DNA from: Leptodontidium sp. MPI-SDFR-AT-0119
Lineage: Eukaryota > Ascomycota > Leotiomycetes > Helotiales > Leptodontidiaceae
NCBI GenBank assembly: GCA_020726505.1
Contig: JAHLEZ010000033.1
Location: 434,001-498,000 of the forward strand
Direction: 5' to 3'
Length of the DNA: 64,000 nucleotides
Shown: positions 47,830 through 58,599 of the stretch, piece after piece
How positions within the stretch are numbered: position 1 is the stretch's first letter
Layout: each line of letters opens with the position of its first letter
Notes under the pieces: generated by a model
What the model saw: only the letters and a program-made list of their open reading frames with translations
Told to the model about the DNA's origin: nothing
The model's database searches: none
Translations under genes and position numbers: made by a program

Positions 47830-48831
47830 CGTACAGTACACCTGTCGCATGGGGCTGGACTCGATGTATTTGATGCCGATTCCCTCCTCTTTGTGTATTT
47901 CCCATTCGAAATTCTACTTCCTCTCCTACGAGCTCTCTATTATACTCCTTTTCAGGTTGTAGTTCAGCATGAAGATATTCGGGATGCCCTTCAGGCGTTT
48001 TACTCGCGGCTTCAAGTAGAGTGGGAGTCTTGTCAGGCTCTCGAATTGGGATTAAATCTTTTGCTCCTGGAAACGTACTATTTGCCTTACATTCCTCTAG
48101 TCTTTTCTTTCGTTCCCTGTTATCTTTCCTAGCTTGAACCCTAGCGACACGAAGAGCCTCAGTTGATCGGTTAATAGCTGTTTGAAGAGCCTTACGAGCT
48201 TTCCGTAAGCTTCTCCCCGCTCGGCTTTATCATGTATACGTATCCTCTCTCTCAAATCGCCTGCAGTTGCTAAGGAGCCTCCCTTATGGATACTTCGCCG
48301 TGATGTCTTTTTGCGGGTGTTGTCAGCTTTGATCTTTTCCTGGAGTGTCGCATGCTCGACTGTAGTAAGGTGTGCCTTATAGAGGTTTACAGTAGTATCA
48401 ACTATAGTCTTTTAGGAGAGCTCTTTCGAGTTGTCAGAGAATTGAGTAAGGTCTCTCCTAATAAATGATTGAATAGCGGATGCAGTATTCTATAGCTCAT
48501 TTGGCCGTGTAGGAGGCAATTTCGGAAGATCCAACTCTTGATCTTTATCTTCAACCTCTTGAATTGATCTCTTCTTTTTGCCGTAAGACCGCATCTTCTA
48601 CAGAACAGCCTTTAAAGAGTGTGGCCACATTCTCGAGGTCTTGAAAGCATTCTTGATTGTATATCCCTTTATTGCGTCCTTCCTGATTTTGGTGAGATCT
48701 CGGAAGAAAGAAGTGATAGTATCCCTTCCAACGCCTCGAGGAACGTTTAAAACGTGCACGCAAAGTGGTGTCGATTTGATGAGATCTACTGCTGAAGTGG
48801 AACCGCCCAGCATTACTAGAACGGGTGGCAC
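47830..48831 (-). pseudogene. pogo-type DDE_1 transposase, C-terminal part only
   Basis: The minus strand reads SFFRDLTKIRKDAIKGYTI then KNAFKTSRMWPHSLKAVL (about 48720-48600). After a stop come MRSYGKKKRSIQEVED and LPKLPPTRPNEL, then TVNLYKAHLTTVEHATLQEK (about 48400) and a charged helical tail with RERIRIHDKAERGEA and GNERKD. This is the end typical of fungal pogo-family transposases, with a few stops and frameshifts. The catalytic core is missing: sequence above about 48870 belongs to a piggyBac relic, so this copy is truncated. Confidence 0.7.
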
Positions 48832-48937
48832 AGGCCAAAGAACTGAATAAGGTTCTGAGCCTCAAGAAACTCGCATCTGATATAAATGACTAGCTGAAAA
48901 ATGACAAATACAAGAATCGAAAGCTATAAATACAAAA

Positions 48938-51200
48938 TCAAGAGCGGTGATATTCCTGAAAGCACTGGAAACATAGGGGAAGATGGCAATCCTCGCAACT
49001 GAGCCGTATAATCTTAATCTTCTCCAATAACGGCATACCTTTTCTAACCTTGAAACGGCAGTAGTAACAGCGAGTTATCCTGCCACAGCGATGAGAGGTG
49101 TGGAATCTCGCAAGATATCGAGTAGTTACTGGCTTCAAAAATGAGGTCTTCTTGTTGACTCGAATGACGTAGTGGCGAGAAGCAGAGAGCTCAGGGCCAA
49201 CAAGATCATCGATAACTGCTTGTCTGAATTGACGATGGGTTCGTTGACTTTCACCTGCCCTGCCAATAAAGTCTCTTTCTAGCTCCCATCTCCATAGAAG
49301 AAACCCGTTGATTATAGTACAATCGAGCATCCAGAACCAGTACGGCATCCAGTTACGTACTGTTCTTTGCTTTGTTTTGAATTCGGCACGCAGTTGATCG
49401 GCTCTGTCCACTCAATTCATGTTGTAGTTGTAATCGTCGATAGGAATCGTGACCAGTAGAGCAAGCTTACTTGCAAGAAACCTCTTTGCCAGAGCCGGCG
49501 TAAGAAAATCGTGGTTTTGAGGAGGAGGAAGGGTAAAAATTGCCTTGGTAGCAGGATTCATATTCGTAGGGACTCGAGGGCGTCTTCGGTGTTGTAAAAT
49601 AAACCCCATAGCATCGTGAATAGTCGGCAGAATTCGGACGACAGCCTGATCTTGCCATATAATCACTAGAACTGGTTCTCCGTCCTCAATTTGTAGTATT
49701 CGAGCTCGAACCTCTCCCTAGACCATCAATTTGCCGTTGTTCGCTTTCTCGATTTCCTCCTTGAATAACCCCTCCATTTGATTCGACCTTACTGTCCCGA
49801 CTGCACCGATTCCGTAGCTGCGAAGAGTAGAGAGGAGTTCGTAAGAGGTGAAGAGGTTGTCCATAAAGATAGCATAGTTGTAATCGTTATAGGGGAGGTT
49901 GAGAGCGAGAGTCAAGACGCCGGCGCCAGTGTTGGTGAGTTGAGGGTGAGCATCGAGAGTCTCTTCAAACCTTGAGTGCCTGAGGTTTGATAACAAATCA
50001 GTAAACGAGCCAACTAGAAGGCTAGCCAAGATACACGTGACTAGAGATAAGGAAGATAAGACGGCAACTATGCCCGATTGGGTATAGTTCGCGGGGTGGC
50101 CCAAAATCAAAATATCGCTATCTCGCGCATCCCTCACTTCTATAAACCTTACAACTTCACCAAAATCATCAAAAAAGACAACATACCCTCGGAACCAGAG
50201 TAATACAACCAATCGAACATATACCCCTTCTCGCAGAGTACCCAGACCTTAAATCCGTTCGGTTCAGGCTTCCCAGGGACCTTGGTTACATGCGCACTTC
50301 GCCCGCGATACCCTAACATCTCCTCATCGTACGATATATGCGAACCAAGGATAACAACATCTTGAAACCTTTGCTGGAGGTGAAGGTCTAATGGGCTGAG
50401 TTTTCGGTGCCATTCAGTCGGTTGGTGAGCAAAAGACTAATCAACTTCGACATCAGAGATCTTGAAAAAGGCTTTGATCGCCTCATACCCCCTCCACTTC
50501 ATTCGATGGACCGGAGACTGTTGTGAAGGTGATTCCCAGTGGTTTTAGGTCTGCGATTGCGTTGAAGACCAAAGAAGATAAGTAAGGCGACGTATACTTT
50601 GATCTCCTGCTTGGTGACTGGTTTGAAGGCTCGACGCTTACTTTGGGGATAAGTTGATCTCCAGTGAACAGCATACTTATTAGTATTCGTCGCCAGCTCC
50701 TCGAATTGCTCTTCCCCAATATACATACGAATAAAGCTCGCGGGATCACTCTTATCTACGTCGTCGTTAAGGCGAGCTCTCAACGGTCGATATTCGAGTT
50801 CCATTGGCACAAATCCATCCTCAATTTCCGAATTCTCCATGATCTTTGCGTGTACCTCTCGCAGATGCTTCTTTTGTCGATTCGTCGCCGCTCCATACGT
50901 CGCATCTTCTTCCGTCACAGTCAGACTATTCTTGATATCGCTATTCTGATAGAAATCCTCATTGAACACATATGGAGAAGAGGGGTGGTTGTTTCGATAT
51001 GGCGAAGCTTATCGAGGAGGTGACGAAGAGTTCGGAGCTCCCTCAACACGTATAGGACTGGTAATCTGACCATTCTTTACTCGACGACGACGTGTTGACC
51101 TCCGCGGCGCAATTGGATTGGTAGGAGTACGTGGAGGACTGGCTGACCGACTTCTAGTGGGGGTAGAGGACCGGCGCCGACGAGGTCGAAGGTGTGTGAC
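48938..51200 (-). pseudogene. piggyBac-type transposase, few lesions
   Basis: PiggyBac transposases cut and paste DNA at TTAA sites. In order on the minus strand: an Arg/Ser/Pro-rich basic N-terminus (51200-51010); then FIRMYIGEEQFEELATNTNK and FKPVTKQEIKVYVALLIFFG (50760-50560). PNGFKVWVLCEKGYMFDWLY follows near 50250. MDNLFTSYELLSTLRSYGIG holds the second catalytic Asp (about 49860). IIWQDQAVVRILPTIHD lies near 49660 and VDRADQLRAEF (about 49405) holds the last. The Cys-rich tail is CGRITRCYYCRF, then CEDCHLPLCFQCFQEYH. Stops at about 51022, 49720 and 49412 can be read as former CAA/CAG or TGG codons, and the frame shifts near 50500 and 50200. Damage is light compared with the copia copies. 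TIRs were not found. Confidence 0.8.
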
Positions 51201-51395
51201 CACCGGGGGATGTGTATCGCCAAGAACATCACCATGAGGCGGAGCCGAAACAGGTCCGAAAGAGGTCCGTGTTAAGAGCCGAAACTACTATTAATGCGGT
51301 ACAGCTCGATTGCCGAGGTAAACTTGAAACAAGTGACGTGGCTTCTAGAGGCTCGAAGAGGAGGAAGAAGGAAGTGTCGAGAGGAAGCTCGATAG
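51201..51395. other. 5' flank of the piggyBac relic
   Basis: The minus frame of the piggyBac relic continues as VSAPPHGDVLGDTHPPVV without a clear ATG. The sequence GATAG at 51391-51395 is the left target duplication of the solo LTR that follows. Confidence 0.45.
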
Positions 51396-51632
51396 TGTGA
51401 CGGTCGGGCGCACCCAGAGCCTCATTTCCGGCATCCTGGCTTAGCCGGGCTCTACCGAGATTAGACGACTCCATGGCGCACCCCCTTTGTATATAAGACT
51501 CTACTCTCCTTACCTTCTTTCCTCCGTAGTTGTAGATTCTAAGTCGAATCTAGTTATCTTCACATCTCATCTGTCGAGCTATGTGAGGCCGCATGCACAC
51601 GTGAATGCTGTCTTTTTAGAGCTAGCGTCACA
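51396..51632 (+). repeat. solo gypsy LTR, 237 bp, target duplication GATAG, little RIP
   Basis: It starts TGTGACGGTCGGGCGCACCC and ends GAGCTAGCGTCACA, with GATAG at 51391-51395 and 51633-51637. It is of the same family as the LTRs at 6396 and 54569 but keeps G and C where those have A and T, so it escaped most RIP. It holds a TTGTATATAAGAC box. Confidence 0.92.
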
Positions 51633-51637
51633 GATAG

Positions 51638-52066
51638 CTTATTAAAGTGGTTTCGAGCCGGCTTAATAAAGACTTAATTAAAGGAACTACTCGTAAGCTT
51701 AATATCCCTTGTTCCTTAGCAAAATATTTCATTAATAAACCCAATCAATTAGCAAAGCCTCTTAGTGCTTCTCCAAAAGTTTTTAACAAGTAAGTTAAAG
51801 AGATAATCAAGTGGTTTACAAGCTATTATAATTAACGAATTCTCTCTTTACGATAAACTCGCGAGAAATTTTACCTCGATTGTACAGATATTACGCTTCT
51901 TCGAGCCTTTAAACGATACGACTATTACTATTAAACTCCTAATTATAAGTCTTTTATATTAAAAGCGAATAAGTTTAAGTATTAAAGCTTTGCTATTACT
52001 AATTAAGACTAAACGGGAAAATACTAGCGACAAGAAAGGTTTATAAATAAAACAATAACTCGTATA
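51638..52066. other. AT-rich repeat remnant, no gene seen
   Basis: The sequence into which the solo LTR inserted. Decayed, with no recognisable motif. It ends with the TA target site (52065-52066) of the next element. Confidence 0.4.
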
Positions 52067-52189
52067 ACGTGGTTTATTAGGACTCCGATCACTTTTCCAC
52101 TACCCCACTACTTTGGAACTCGATTATTTAATCACAATACATTAAATTAATTAAAACTACTCGAAATCTAATAAACTAAACATATTTAT

Positions 52190-54230
52190 GTCCTCTTAAC
52201 AAGTCCGCGTATTGTGATTAGTCTTTCCACAATTCCTATAGCGCCGCGCACCCGATTTCCCCTCATTTTAACGACCCCCTCCAAAGCGCTTATCGCATTA
52301 GATCTGCTTATTTACCTTATCCTAGGTCAAAATATCGTGTGCATCCTTTATAATAAGTGCACCTCCTTAATAAATACGTTTCTTTTTAGCCCTTCGACGC
52401 TTAGAAAGTGCTTTATTCGCTACTTAAAGTGTACGTACCTCGGTAGCTAAGAGGGTATTCTCATGTGCCAAAATCTCTATACCCTTTGCTAACGCAGCGA
52501 TTATTAAAAAAGAGCAACGTTAGCGAGCTTCCTTAATAGCAGGCAATGCGATTTCGAACAAGACTTATCTGCGAAAGGGCATTGGTCGGGTTGCGTGGTG
52601 TCTAAGAGACCCAAGGGTCGGCGTTAGCAAAGGGGGGGCCAATCGGTGTTAGAGTCCGTAACTTGATCTCAAGCTTTGAGATCACTACTTAAGGATTAAA
52701 GGGAATCAGGCCAGCTCCGCGGAATCCAGCTTAGGCGTTTTAGACCGTAATTGACCGCAGATACGCTGCTTTGAAGGCCGTAAGGAACTCGACCCTAGTA
52801 ATATAGTGAATATGGGCTTTCATAAACCCTTCGATTTCCCGGCCATACATCCGCTTCAACACGCTAAAACACCTAACGTCAAGTAGCTAAGTTAAATAAG
52901 AGGAATGGGCAGGTAATCTAAGAGTTACAATATTATAAGACTTGTAATAGTCTTGGAATTCGATCAATTCGTAATTCTTATGCCTATTTAAAACTAATAT
53001 CCGATATAAGCCCTTTGCGTAAGGAGCAGTATATTTATCAAAGTGTTTTAGCTATTTTAAATCTATCTTATTATTTGTCCACCCGTTATTTATAGGTTTA
53101 ATAACCCAATTGCGTAGGAAGTCGGTTTTAAAGTACTAGTTCGCGAGGTAGTTAACGCCTTAAACAGCTAAAAATAAAGGAACATCCTAACCTTCGCTAT
53201 TAATACAAACAATAGCTATCGCCTATTTCTGATTGCCTAGCTGTATTCCCTTGACTCTGCCACGTTGATCCGCACGTGTAACAACTATTCCGGGTGTAAT
53301 TAAGCCTATTAGAAAGCTAGTCTTATCGAAGTTATAAAAATCGCTATCCACTACACTATACTTCGCCCGCATATTCTCTACTAGTCAAAACCACGCGCCA
53401 ATTAACTCAAGATCTTCGTATAAGGCTCTTTAGAAATTATAAACGCAATTAAAACTCGTCTTTAACTTTAAGCGGCGTTATATAAAGTAATGCGCCTAAA
53501 GCTTGTAGATAGGTTTTACTTAACGCGTTTTTCGCAACTAATTCGCTATATCTTTCACATTAGCCTGCCGGGGGGAAAACCCTTTAAAATCCCGATTAAT
53601 TATATGATTAATAATAATTTGCTCTTCGAGTTCATTCAAATTGGTATTTACTAGCCGACGTTTAAGGAAGGAAGTAACGTCATTTATTTTATCGAAGAGT
53701 ATTGAAAAGAAGAGATTTGGTGTGAATGATAATTCTATTATACGGGGGATTTCTAGGTTTATATAACTACTCTAGCTAATCACGTGTATATTCGCTTATA
53801 TAGCCTAATTAGGCTTTTGCTTGCGACCCGTAAGGTAAAACCGGAAATTAAAGCTTTCGTAAGGCAAAACCGGAAATCAAAGCTTCTGGTAATTTAAAAC
53901 GTAAAGCCCAGAGCTTCGTACAACTACTGTTTTAGCCTAAGAAAGCCGTGTAACTGAAGCCTTGGATTCCATGGCTATAACCTGTGGAAGTCGGAGCTTT
54001 ATATCAGACGTATATGGCTTGTTTTAAGCTATTTCCGGCTCATTTAAGCCTAAAATAAGTATGTAAGCGAGTTTAAGCGAGGTAGTTAAGTTATATGCTT
54101 AATATAATCTTATAAGTATTATATAAGGAACTTCGTAAATCTTTGTAGCCTTTCGATGACTTAGCTTTTAGAAGGTTTGGATAACTTTAATAGCAAGGAT
54201 AATTCGTGCTTCTTGAGTTTGGACTAGCAT
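52190..54230 (-). pseudogene. pogo/Fot transposase with C-terminal zinc knuckle, inactivated
   Basis: The N-terminal helix-turn-helix part lies near 54220-54120 (VQTQEARIILAIKVIQTF, then RKATKIYEVP), upstream of a nested repeat. After the repeat come EEQIIINHIINRDFKGFSP, then the first catalytic segment NFDKTSFLIGLITPGIVVT (about 53330). The second (RILVLNRHKNYE, for LDGHESH) lies near 53000 and the third (PAHSSYLT, stop, LLDVRCF) near 52910. The tail has KALSKRRRAKKKRI and then RRYRNCGKTNHNTRT (about 52230), the remains of a CxxCxxxxHxxxxC knuckle seen in fungal pogo proteins. Stops replace Gln and Trp codons. Confidence 0.82.
53735..54105 (-). repeat. dispersed repeat of about 360 bp, copy B, nested in pogo
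   Basis: Inverted relative to copy A at 5586-5945. It lies exactly between the N-terminal and following parts of the pogo transposase, so it inserted into that element. It contains an internal 33-bp duplication around CCGGAAATTAAAGCTT and CCGGAAATCAAAGCTT that copy A lacks. Confidence 0.65.
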
Positions 54231-54331
54231 AATGTAGTTGTTAAGAAAACGCGTGTTAAAGTAAGGAGGGTAGGAAATCGGGAAAAGTGATTGGGGTCCT
54301 GATATAATCGGGGTCCTGATAAACCACGTTA

Positions 54332-54568
54332 GATCTTTTTCGTAAACGAAAAGTCCTTTGTAAACGAGGAGGAAAAAAAAGACTTAATTATATTTAATTC
54401 ATATTCTACTTAAGTTATAATTAATTATAGCGTAGATAGTAATTAGCTACAATTACAAATTAAAGATATACTTTTGCTTATACGAGGAAAAAGGAAAAGG
54501 TTTTATTTAAAAGAAGTAAGCTAATCAAATCCTTCGTGGCCTATTAGGAGAGATATTTAAGCAACTAG
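54332..54568. other. AT-rich sequence, no gene seen
   Basis: Nothing recognised between the pogo element and the gypsy LTR. Confidence 0.35.
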
Positions 54569-54815
54569 TGTGACGCTTGCCTTAGAAAGACGGTAATCAC
54601 GTGTAACTGACGCCTCACATATTAACACAGGACATATAACGATACTAAGTATTAACTTAGAATCTATAATTATAAAGGAAAGAAAATAAGGAAAGAAAAA
54701 GTTTATATATAAGAGGTTAGTATGCCTAATACTATAATAATCTCGGTACGTCTTAATCGGGCAGTACTAAGTGGAGCTAATGAAAATGAGGCTCTAGGCA
54801 ACGTTAATTGTTATA
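54569..54815 (-). repeat. gypsy 3' LTR, minus orientation, RIP-mutated
   Basis: The plus-strand sequence starts TGTGACGCTTGCCTTAGAAA and ends GTTAATTGTTATA, a decayed form of the inverted TGTGACAGTTAAC end. It is followed by TTACCTCCCCCTCCGG, the complement of a polypurine tract, so the element body lies to the right. Same family as 6396 and 51396. Confidence 0.85.
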
Positions 54816-56896
54816 TTACCTCCCCCTCCGGAAAAAGCTCGTCCTTGAGCGTTAGTTTATCTCCTTGTCGTTATCGAGTTCGTCGTAGTCGTTAATATTA
54901 TCTTCTTATACTTTAATTTATTTAGGTAGCTTAGTAGGGGGTCCTTTTTACTTAAAGTAATTAAGGTGGAAATCCTTAACTTTATGCGAAGTGTATTTGA
55001 GGTTAAAAGCGTTATATTAGTTTAAATTAACGTCTTAATTAAGTTAAGTAATATAGTAAGATAAAGTCTTGCCCTTTTTATAATAAGCAAGTACTTCTTT
55101 TAATTTTTGCTCGTCGTCGCCTGTAATGTTAATTGGCGGGGGAGTATCTTACACTTAACTTAGTAAGGGGTCGTTAGGGTTTCGGCGTAGCTTATTAGCC
55201 GGAAAGACGTTGTAAACCTTTATACTCGCTAGTAGTTCTAAGTAGTATAAGTGTTTTACCTTCTCGAGTACTTTAAATAGTCTATTAGTTAGTATATTTA
55301 ATTTCTTAAATAAACGAAGTATCTTAAAGTAGTGTGACAGCTAGAATTAGGGGCATTTCCTGGTGGTGTACTTATGTACCTAAATACTGCAGTTTGGCGA
55401 CTGCAGGTCTGCTTTTGCCGTGACAGTTAAGAGCCACAGACACGCCGGTTTACTTGGTTCTACCGGCTACCTCGCATTTCCATCGAAACTACTGTTTTTA
55501 AGTTCCGATAACTCGCCGAATACCTAGCCGAGTTTCCCCGCTCTTCTGCCCCGCTCTTCTAATCTTCGCCTTCTTTGTTTAACTGATTAGCAAGCTGCAG
55601 GCTACATCTACGCTACTGCAGCTTGGCCGCAATGGACACCTTACGACGCCTTAGGCCGCCTCCACACGTGAGCGCCGCGCTAGTATAGGTTCAGAGAAGT
55701 CGGAATAAAGCTTTTCCGGCTCCTCTGGAGGGTGTGTGACAGCTAGAATTAGGGGCATTTCCTGGTGGTGTACTTATGTACTTAAATACTGCAGTTTGGC
55801 GATTGCAGGTCTGCTTTTGCCGTGACAAGTAGCGTATATCGAGTTAAACTAAGTTATCTTTATTAAAGTCGATATTGTGGCGAGAGGCGTTATAAGACCT
55901 AGCTATCTTAGCTTAGGCTATAGTAAGGTTCGACTGAGTTATATCTTATACTTTCTTATGACGTTAAGTATAATTAATAGCTTATTAAGTATTTAACTTA
56001 TTAGCGAGAATAGCTGAGTTTAGTAACTCAATTATTTAGTTCTAATTTATGCGTAATATATATTCATAGATTACCTTAAATAAAGAGAGTTCCCTTAAGG
56101 AATCGTAAGGGAAGGACATCTAAGCGTAATTTATAATAAGAAGGTACTTTAACTAATCGTCTTAGTAATATATAATAAAAGGTGTCGCGCACTAGCGCAG
56201 TTCTTTAGTCTAGTGTATACTTGCGTAAGTATTTTAAGTATATAAACCCAGTCTCTAGCTCCTCTCTTTAAGAGGATAACGCTTAATTCAATTAATCTTT
56301 GAACACATTTTCTAGAACCTCATTTAATCGTAGAATCTTTCAAACCCCTGAGCTAATGCTCGTCTTCTACACGACAAAAGGTTAGAGTTACCTTTATAAG
56401 TATTAGTTGTACACTTTAGTTTAACTATTTATTTATAGGTAGTTAATAGTAGATAACTATTTCTTAGTTTTAAGGATCTTATTAAGGGCGGTCTAAAACT
56501 TAGAGACGAATTAGGGACCTTTATTAGAAGTAATAGTTAAGGGAGCGCCAAAGTAATAATACATATAGTAAATGTACATAGTAGCTAGTTTCTAAGCATT
56601 TGTCGTCTTTTAATAAAGGATACTAATAACTTGTTTATTAAATTTGTTAATAAAGACGAGAGCGTTATTAAATTTATACTTGTCTTTAATAAAGGAGTAG
56701 TAGTTTATTATAATATATTCTTATAATTAAGACGGAACAAAGAGAGGATAAAGGAATTTAGGCTTTTTATCCCGGGGGACTTAAATTCGTTAGTAAGTAT
56801 AATAGTTACGGTAGTATTACTAAATTATTAACGTGATTTCGTATTATTAATACTAAAAAGGGAGTATTTAAATTGTTTTTCTTAGTGTTAAGATGT
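54816..56896 (-). mobile_element. gypsy element body: polypurine tract, chromodomain, integrase part (RIP-decayed)
   Basis: On the minus strand the chromodomain tail reads VYNVFPANKLRRNPNDPLL, then INITGDDEQKLKEVLAYYKK, then LKYTSHKVKDFHLNYF (about 55260-54940), ending before the polypurine tract at 54816. Upstream sequence (55833-56896) is decayed pol. The element is interrupted by the TRIM-like element at 55333-55827 and cut at 56897 by a copia insertion; its remainder lies beyond the window. Confidence 0.75.
55333..55827 (+). mobile_element. TRIM-like miniature LTR element, 495 bp, target duplication AGTAG
   Basis: Two 93-bp direct repeats (55333-55425 and 55735-55827) both start TGTGACAGCTAGAATTAGGG and end GCTTTTGCCGTGACA. 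They differ by only two C/T changes. They flank a 309-bp GC-rich interior without open frames that ends CTCTGGAGGGTG, a purine-rich tract. The whole is flanked by AGTAG at 55328-55332 and 55828-55832. This matches the structure of a terminal-repeat retrotransposon in miniature. The interior shows some likeness to the gypsy LTR (starts GTTAAGAGC, contains CACACGTGAGCG). Confidence 0.8.
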
Positions 56897-57081
56897 TGTG
56901 GTGCAGAAGTGGAGTAGAGCCTTGCGATCAACGTAAGGAGAATTAAAGTAATTAATTGTTCTCTAGAATACATAAGGAAATCAAGGGAACACGTTGTCCT
57001 CCTAAAAGTAGTATAACGTGGCAGAAACCATATCTAGCGTAGCGCGCAGCTAACCGAGCATTAGCCCGTGCCTATACGACA
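56897..57081 (-). repeat. copia 3' LTR, 185 bp
   Basis: Same length as the LTRs at 35043 and 38868. Ends CCTATACGACA. Confidence 0.9.
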
Positions 57082-57350
57082 CACCCCTCAGCCAAGTGAC
57101 AATAGTAAGCCACTAGTATTATAATTAGCTGCGCTAAGCGAGGGCAAACACCAAACTAAATACTTAAGCCACAACTATTCCTGTACTATTAAATTAGGCA
57201 AATAACCGTTCTATTTAAAGTAGCGCATCCCTCACTTGATTCTTGATCCTGTAACCTCTCTACAATATATACAGATCGACCTTTCGATCTACTAACTAAT
57301 CAACTAATCAACAATCAATCAACCAAGTAATAAATCAATCAATTAATACC

Positions 57351-58284
57351 ATAAGTATATCAAAGCGCTCTGCCAAGGCCGTTAAGGCTAATCGTTTAGC
57401 TACTGTTGTAAGTTATTAAGTTGATTTTTATTAAGTTAATCGTTAATTTTAGGGCTATATATCAATTTAAACATTACTAACTATAATAAGCGAAGAAGAA
57501 GAAGGATGCTAAGAAGGCTCTAAAGGCTGCTCCTACTCTAAAGAGAGCTGTTACGGCTGCTCCTGTTACTCGTGCTCGTGCTCCTCGTGTTAAGGGAACT
57601 AAGCGTGTAGTTATTTATTTAAGTTACATTAATAGCGCCCTCTAAACTAAAAGCACCGGCGAGTACTTTAATGTTATTAGTTAGAGTACTCGTTACTTTG
57701 TGTGCGCCTCGGGCCACTCCTACAAAGTTACTCCTACTACTGCCTAGGCTCCTTTCTTAGTTTATTAGGCTACGCTCTTAAATAACGCAAGCGAGAAGGT
57801 AAATTCCTTAGGTTATTCTTTTCTAACGTGTAATTACTAACCTTTTTAAGAATTAAAGCGCCTAAGAGCTCCTATTTTGGCGGCCCTCAAGGGTTAAGTT
57901 ATTACTAGTAGAGCTGCCGGTAGAGTAACTAGCTCTATTAGTCGTGCTTTAAGTGCGGCCTCGGCTACTCTCTATATCGATTCCTCCTCGGAGTCAAAGG
58001 GTGGTAAGGAGACTCCTCGGGGAGCAACTCCGACTTCTCCTACTACTCCTGCGGCTGTTGCTCTTGCTATAACTATAGGTGGAGCTAGTGGAGCTACTGT
58101 TGCGGCCGCTGGCATTAGTACTAGTCTTATTACTTTCCGGGCCCTAATAGCTGATAAGCCTCTTAAAGTTGCTCTCACGCTAGAGTAAGAAGCTCAAGCT
58201 ACTTAAGTTAAGGAGCTTATTAAGGTGATTACTAGTGTGTTAAGTAACTTAGTTCGGGAGGTCTTAGGCCTTCTAATTATATAA
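57351..58284 (+). pseudogene. antisense accessory ORF of the copia element, copy 2, with intact-looking intron
   Basis: Lies on the strand opposite to pol, between pol and the 3' LTR. The start equivalent is ATA at 57351 (ATG with one G-to-A change). Exon 1 has 19 codons (57351-57407; SKRSAKAVKANRLATV). The intron 57408-57489 (82 bp, phase 0) has GTAAGT, branch site TACTAAC and acceptor AAG where copy 1 keeps TAG. Exon 2 from 57490 stays in one frame for 264 codons to TAA at 58282. It has nine internal TAA/TAG codons, mostly where Gln or Trp would fit. It is Lys-rich first (AKKKKDAKKALKAA), then STGEYFNVIS and a CASGHSYKV segment, an Ala/Thr/Ser-rich middle and a Leu/Val-rich end. Upstream lies a CA-rich leader-like stretch (CAACTAATCAACAATCAATC). 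I recognise no family. Confidence 0.7.
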
Positions 58285-58599
58285 GTTGTTCTCTTTTGTG
58301 TAAGGCGAGGCTTAAGAACCTCTAAATAACCAAGTGTCCCCTTGTAATTTACTTACGTTACGTTACTTTTGTTATAGAAACAAACAACTATTAAGAGTAA
58401 TTAAATCTTCTAAATACCGTGAATTTCACCCCCGAGCTCAGTTACTCTCTAAGTAAATAAAACAGCAAGAGAATTTATAAAGGAATAACAAATATATAAG
58501 AAAATACCCTTATAATAAAGGAAAAAGTAAAGAACGTATATAAAGACTTACTTTAAAGCGAGGGCTCTACAGTAAGTTGCTCTAGTTAAGCACGAACAT

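Larger units (their letters stand above)
52067..54329. mobile_element. pogo/Fot-type DNA transposon, 2263 bp, with nested insertion
   Basis: The left end ACGTGGTTTATTAGGACTCC is repeated inverted at the right end (...GATAAACCACGT), flanked by TA at 52065-52066 and 54330-54331. The right TIR contains the block GGGGTCCTGATA twice, so it is internally duplicated relative to the left one. It carries a minus-strand transposase relic split by a 360-bp repeat at about 53735-54105. Confidence 0.88.

Noticed and set aside
47785..48132. Plus-strand 115-codon frame
   Set aside because: The opposite strand reads as a pogo transposase C-terminus, so this is a shadow.
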